The position numbers and the translations under genes are program-made. Below are positions 61,177 through 64,000 of a stretch of 64,000 nt of DNA, piece after piece. The DNA is from Paenibacillus thalictri. Lineage in GTDB: Bacteria; Bacillota; Bacilli; Paenibacillales; NBRC-103111. The notes under the pieces were generated by a model, which did not search any database, was not told the origin of the DNA, and worked only from the letters and a program-made list of their open reading frames with translations. How positions within the stretch are numbered: position 1 is the stretch's first letter; each line of letters opens with the position of its first letter. The stretch covers positions 124,001-188,000 of the forward strand of contig NZ_SIRE01000009.1 of the NCBI RefSeq assembly GCF_004307995.1, given 5' to 3'.

Positions 61177-63546
61177 ATGGAGTTTAAGCGCAGGTCGCCC
61201 GAGGACATATTGCTGTCCATATCTCAGCTGTACCGGGGCCGGTTGAAGGTATATATAGGCGCAGTCAGCGGCTCGGGCAAAACGTATCATATGCTGCGGG
61301 AGGGACAGGCGTTGGCGCAGCAAGGAATCGATGTCGTCATCTGCGCGGTGTCCACAATGCAGCGGCGCGAAACGGTGGAACAACTCGGCAGCTTGGAACG
61401 GGTCCCCAGCATCCATTGGATGAACAACGGCGAAGAAAAGAAAGATTTGAATCTGGACGCCTTGCTGGCACGTAATCCGGAAGTGGTGCTGGTGGATGGG
61501 CTCGCTCACCGGAACCGCAAGGAGGCGCGTTTTCCGACGCGGCTTGACGATATTCAATTTCTGCTGAGCCGCGGCATCGGTGTCATCACGACGGTTAATG
61601 TATACGAGCTAGAGGGCGTACGGGAGCTGGCGCATAAATGGACCGGCATCGCAGCGGGAGAAACGGTGCCGGCGGATACGCTGGAGAAGGCGGACGAAGT
61701 CGTCTTGGTCGATGCGACTCCCGAGGCGCTCTTAAGCCGCGCGGCCGAAGGCAATGTCAAGCCGGATCCATCCGGCGGGGTGTATCAACGCGGTAATTTA
61801 GCTGTGCTGCGGGAGCTGGCGCTGCGGCTTGTTGCCGAAGGAGTCAATGATTCGCTGGAAAAGCATCGCGAGGAAATGGGGCTTATCGGCGCTTCGGGAG
61901 CGGCGGAACGCATTCTCGTATCCGCGCAGTATCACTGGAACGGCTCCATTTACGTGCGCAGAGGGCAGCAGATCGCCAAGCGGCTGAACGGGGACCTGCT
62001 TGTCGTCACCTTCGTGGACAAACGCAAAGAGCTAAACAAAGAGGAGGCGGCGTTCCGAAGGTCCGTGAAAAAGCTGGTGGAGAAGGTGGGAGGCGAGTTT
62101 GCGGAGCTGCCTTTCTCCTCGAGGAAGATGCTGCCGGAGGCGCTGGTCCGCTATGCGCAGGAGAACTGCGTAACGCGCATCGTGCTGGGACACTCCAAGC
62201 AGACGAGATGGCAGGAGTTTTGGCAAGGTTCCATTGTGCGTAAAATGCTGAACAAGGCGCGTAATGTCGATGTTTTTATCGTGGCTGACCGTACCGGAGT
62301 GGAAGGCGAGCGGATATTGCCGGCCAAGCTGAACCGTCCTGCTGCGGAAGCCGAGCTTTTCCGCCGCTTAAGCACGCAAGAGGTTGAACGCCAAATGAAC
62401 CGGATCCGGCGCGGCCAATTCAAGGTCTACATCGGTGCGGCTCCCGGGGTCGGGAAGACGTATACCATGCTGCGTGAAGGCAACGATCTGCTGAAGAAGG
62501 GAGTTAATGTCGTTGTCGGTTTGCTGGAAACGCACGGCCGCAAAGAAACCGCAGACCAGATCGGCGATCTGGAGCTGATTCCCCGCAAGGTGCTTGATTA
62601 CCGCGGGACCCGGCTGCAGGAGATGGATACGGAACGGTTAATCGGGCTTAACCCCGAGGTCGTGCTTGTCGATGAGCTGGCCCACACGAATATGCCGGGA
62701 AGCCAAAACAAAAAGCGGTACGAAGATGTGCTGGAGCTGCTTGCGGCAGGGATTTCGGTCATCTCTACGGTAAATGTGCAGCATTTGGAAAGCTTAAACG
62801 ATGCGGTGGAACAAATTACCGGGATCCGGGTTAGGGAGACGGTACCCGACCATATTTTAAGATTGGCCGACGAAGTGCAATTGATTGACGTTTCCCCGCG
62901 GTCGCTGCAGGAACGGATGAAAGCCGGCAACATTTACGCGTTGAATAAGGTCGACGAGGCGCTGGCCAACTTTTTCAAGACAGGCAATTTGATCGCTTTA
63001 AGGGAGTTGGCGTTGCGGGAAATCGCGGACGATGTGGATGAACGGCTTGAGGCATGGGAGCGCAAAAGCCCGCTCAGGGGACCGTGGCGGCGCAAAGAGG
63101 TGATTTTTGTATGCGTAAGCAGCAGCGCTCAAGCCGAAAGGCTGATCCGCCGGGGATTCCGTATCGCCCATCGGCTGAAGGCCGCCTGGTACGTCACGTA
63201 TGTGCAATGTCCGCGTAAAGGGACGCAAAGCGCGGAGGCAGACGCCGAACGTAACGGGCGATTGAAGGCACTGGCCGCACTGACTGAACGATTGGGCGGC
63301 AAATTTGAGCTGCAGGAAGCGCGGAAACCAAGCAGCAAGCACATATCGGAGACGCTGATGGCCAAAGCAAACGAATATCAAGCAACGCAGCTGATCGTAG
63401 GGCAATCCAGGCGCACATGGTGGCAGAAGCTTCGGCACGGTTCGGTGGTGGCCAGACTGCTCCGCGCTTCCCGGCACATGGACGTGCTTGTTGTGGCCGA
63501 ATACGATCCGCTGAATGTGAAGCGAAAGGACCGGACTCAGGCATAA
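61177..63546 (+). CDS. Doubled KdpD-like sensor (KdpD-USP twice) without histidine kinase
   Basis: About 789 residues made of two head-to-tail copies of the KdpD cytosolic input region. Copy 1: KdpD ATP-binding domain (about 22-235, P-loop AVSGSGKT at 29-36) and USP domain (245-372). Copy 2: KdpD domain (about 412-625, P-loop AAPGVGKT at 421-428) and USP domain (640-775). Copy 2 keeps the canonical VVLVDELAHTN; copy 1 has VVLVDGLAHRN, with Gly108 in place of Glu500, and diverges more. The four membrane helices, HisKA and HATPase of normal KdpD are absent, and no kdpE is nearby. In Staphylococcus the KdpD USP domain binds c-di-AMP, so this may be a c-di-AMP-sensing modulator of the pump. ATG at 61177 follows GGGAGGGG. 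Confidence 0.9.
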   Translation: MEFKRRSPEDILLSISQLYRGRLKVYIGAVSGSGKTYHMLREGQALAQQGIDVVICAVSTMQRRETVEQLGSLERVPSIHWMNNGEEKKDLNLDALLARNPEVVLVDGLAHRNRKEARFPTRLDDIQFLLSRGIGVITTVNVYELEGVRELAHKWTGIAAGETVPADTLEKADEVVLVDATPEALLSRAAEGNVKPDPSGGVYQRGNLAVLRELALRLVAEGVNDSLEKHREEMGLIGASGAAERILVSAQYHWNGSIYVRRGQQIAKRLNGDLLVVTFVDKRKELNKEEAAFRRSVKKLVEKVGGEFAELPFSSRKMLPEALVRYAQENCVTRIVLGHSKQTRWQEFWQGSIVRKMLNKARNVDVFIVADRTGVEGERILPAKLNRPAAEAELFRRLSTQEVERQMNRIRRGQFKVYIGAAPGVGKTYTMLREGNDLLKKGVNVVVGLLETHGRKETADQIGDLELIPRKVLDYRGTRLQEMDTERLIGLNPEVVLVDELAHTNMPGSQNKKRYEDVLELLAAGISVISTVNVQHLESLNDAVEQITGIRVRETVPDHILRLADEVQLIDVSPRSLQERMKAGNIYALNKVDEALANFFKTGNLIALRELALREIADDVDERLEAWERKSPLRGPWRRKEVIFVCVSSSAQAERLIRRGFRIAHRLKAAWYVTYVQCPRKGTQSAEADAERNGRLKALAALTERLGGKFELQEARKPSSKHISETLMAKANEYQATQLIVGQSRRTWWQKLRHGSVVARLLRASRHMDVLVVAEYDPLNVKRKDRTQA

Positions 63547-63599
63547 ACATCGGCGACTTCCATTCTGTTCCAATACTTCGTTATGCCGTCCAAAGAATA

Positions 63600-63632
63600 G
63601 GAGCCACGCAGAAAACTGTGGGCTCCGTTTTG
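63600..63632. terminator. Terminator after the kdp unit
   Basis: GGAGCC-ACGCAG-AAAA-CTGTGG-GCTCC forms a stem with minor mismatch, followed by a T-rich run. It lies between the KdpD-like gene and a convergent gene. Confidence 0.8.
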
Positions 63633-63646
63633 TTTTTTCTAATTGC

Positions 63647-64000
63647 TTAAGTAACACGGTAGCGGAATAATGAAGTCCAGAAGTGCTTTTTCTTCGGGGG
63701 GCGGTGGCGCTCGGTCCGCGAGACATGAATCGGCTTGAACGAAGGATAATAAGGGTCGGGTTCGGCCGCTACGGCTGCTTCCAGACCGTTCATTGCCACG
63801 ATATCTGCGTGCGTCTGAATTTCCTCGGCCAATTTCGCCAAGCTTGCCGCTTCATCTGCAGCAAGTCCGGACATGGGAGCCATCGTGGCGCCAATTAGCG
63901 CCGTCCCCGCCGTTGTTTCCGTTATTCCTGCGGCTTCGTATGCAGCGGCAGTCTGGATCCGCTGCTCGTACATGTCGCTCCAATGCCGCTCCAGAGTCTC
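63647..64000 (-). CDS. Hypothetical protein, 3' part (5' end beyond the window)
   Basis: The minus-strand frame is open to the right edge, so the gene probably starts outside; an in-frame ATG at 63973 would give 108 residues. The visible part is an Ala-rich helical segment (AASLAKLAEEIQTHADIVAM) followed by a Pro-rich basic tail (RTERHRPPKKKHF) that ends SLFRYRVT. No motif, signal peptide or membrane span is recognised. It is convergent with the kdp unit, with a terminator between. Confidence 0.45.
   Translation of the reverse strand, partial: ETLERHWSDMYEQRIQTAAAYEAAGITETTAGTALIGATMAPMSGLAADEAASLAKLAEEIQTHADIVAMNGLEAAVAAEPDPYYPSFKPIHVSRTERHRPPKKKHFWTSLFRYRVT

Noticed and set aside
61177..63546. 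Annotation as a complete KdpD histidine kinase
   Set aside because: No membrane helices, phospho-His motif or ATPase domain of a kinase can be found in the 789 residues.
1..64000. CRISPR arrays, tRNA/rRNA genes, prophage or intact IS elements
   Set aside because: No regularly spaced repeats, cloverleaf-type sequences, rRNA stretches, transposase or phage structural genes were found on reading both strands.

Overview
The window looks like chromosomal DNA of a Paenibacillus-type Firmicute. Evidence: mid-to-high GC coding with AGGAGG-type ribosome sites, frequent TTG/GTG starts, YesM/YesN two-component pairs beside LplB/LplC-type sugar permeases, an SLH-domain protein, many AraC regulators, Agr-like genes and several riboswitches. 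I saw no rRNA, tRNA, CRISPR array, phage or intact insertion sequence.

Layout. 1-4.5 kb: end of a large protein, a PhyH dioxygenase divergent from an AraC regulator, and an ArsR regulator with a zinc-free MDR oxidoreductase. 4.7-11.4 kb: a LysR regulator divergent from a central-carbon operon (zwf, tkt, tal, pgi); pgi has no canonical start where one is expected. 11.7-17.2 kb: a minus-strand operon of aldehyde dehydrogenase, lactonase and iron alcohol dehydrogenase that mirrors the gamma-butyrolactone pathway of Agrobacterium (attKLM/blcABC). Here it has a near-consensus sigma-54 promoter and faces a PAS/AAA+ sigma-54 activator, with palindromic candidate activator sites between them. 17.3-25.6 kb: YesN/YesM, two ABC permeases, a solute-binding lipoprotein and an FAD oxidoreductase. 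25.7-32.3 kb: SLH-PrcB protein, VOC protein, LarA racemase, a 1052-residue hybrid kinase with two kinase modules, and an ABM monooxygenase. 32.4-36.9 kb: a TetR-controlled CrtI-like oxidoreductase, TetR, amidase and a 5'-truncated SDR; near-identical operators overlap two promoters. 37-43.5 kb: AraC, pyruvate carboxylase, and a TetR plus paired SMR exporters. 43.6-45 kb: an FMN riboswitch controlling an EamA transporter, a likely flavin importer. 45-48.7 kb: stalk-domain protein, two Gfo/Idh oxidoreductases, pentapeptide-repeat protein.

48.9-53.2 kb holds an Agr-like peptide-signalling locus: a kinase-less AgrC-like membrane protein, AgrB, a short AgrD-like peptide without cysteine, two LytTR-type proteins and a LytS/YesM-like kinase. 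53.1-63.5 kb is a cyclic-di-AMP/ion region: one c-di-AMP (ydaO-type) riboswitch before a small unknown gene, corA on the other strand, then two tandem riboswitch-terminator units before an unknown Rossmann-like protein, a 37-residue membrane peptide, kdpF, kdpA, kdpB, kdpC and a KdpD-like protein made of two head-to-tail KdpD-USP units without a histidine kinase.

The most notable systems are the tandem-riboswitch kdp island with the doubled kinase-less KdpD, the cysteine-less Agr-like locus, and the sigma-54-controlled blcABC-like operon. All functions are inferred from sequence reading; no database search was run.
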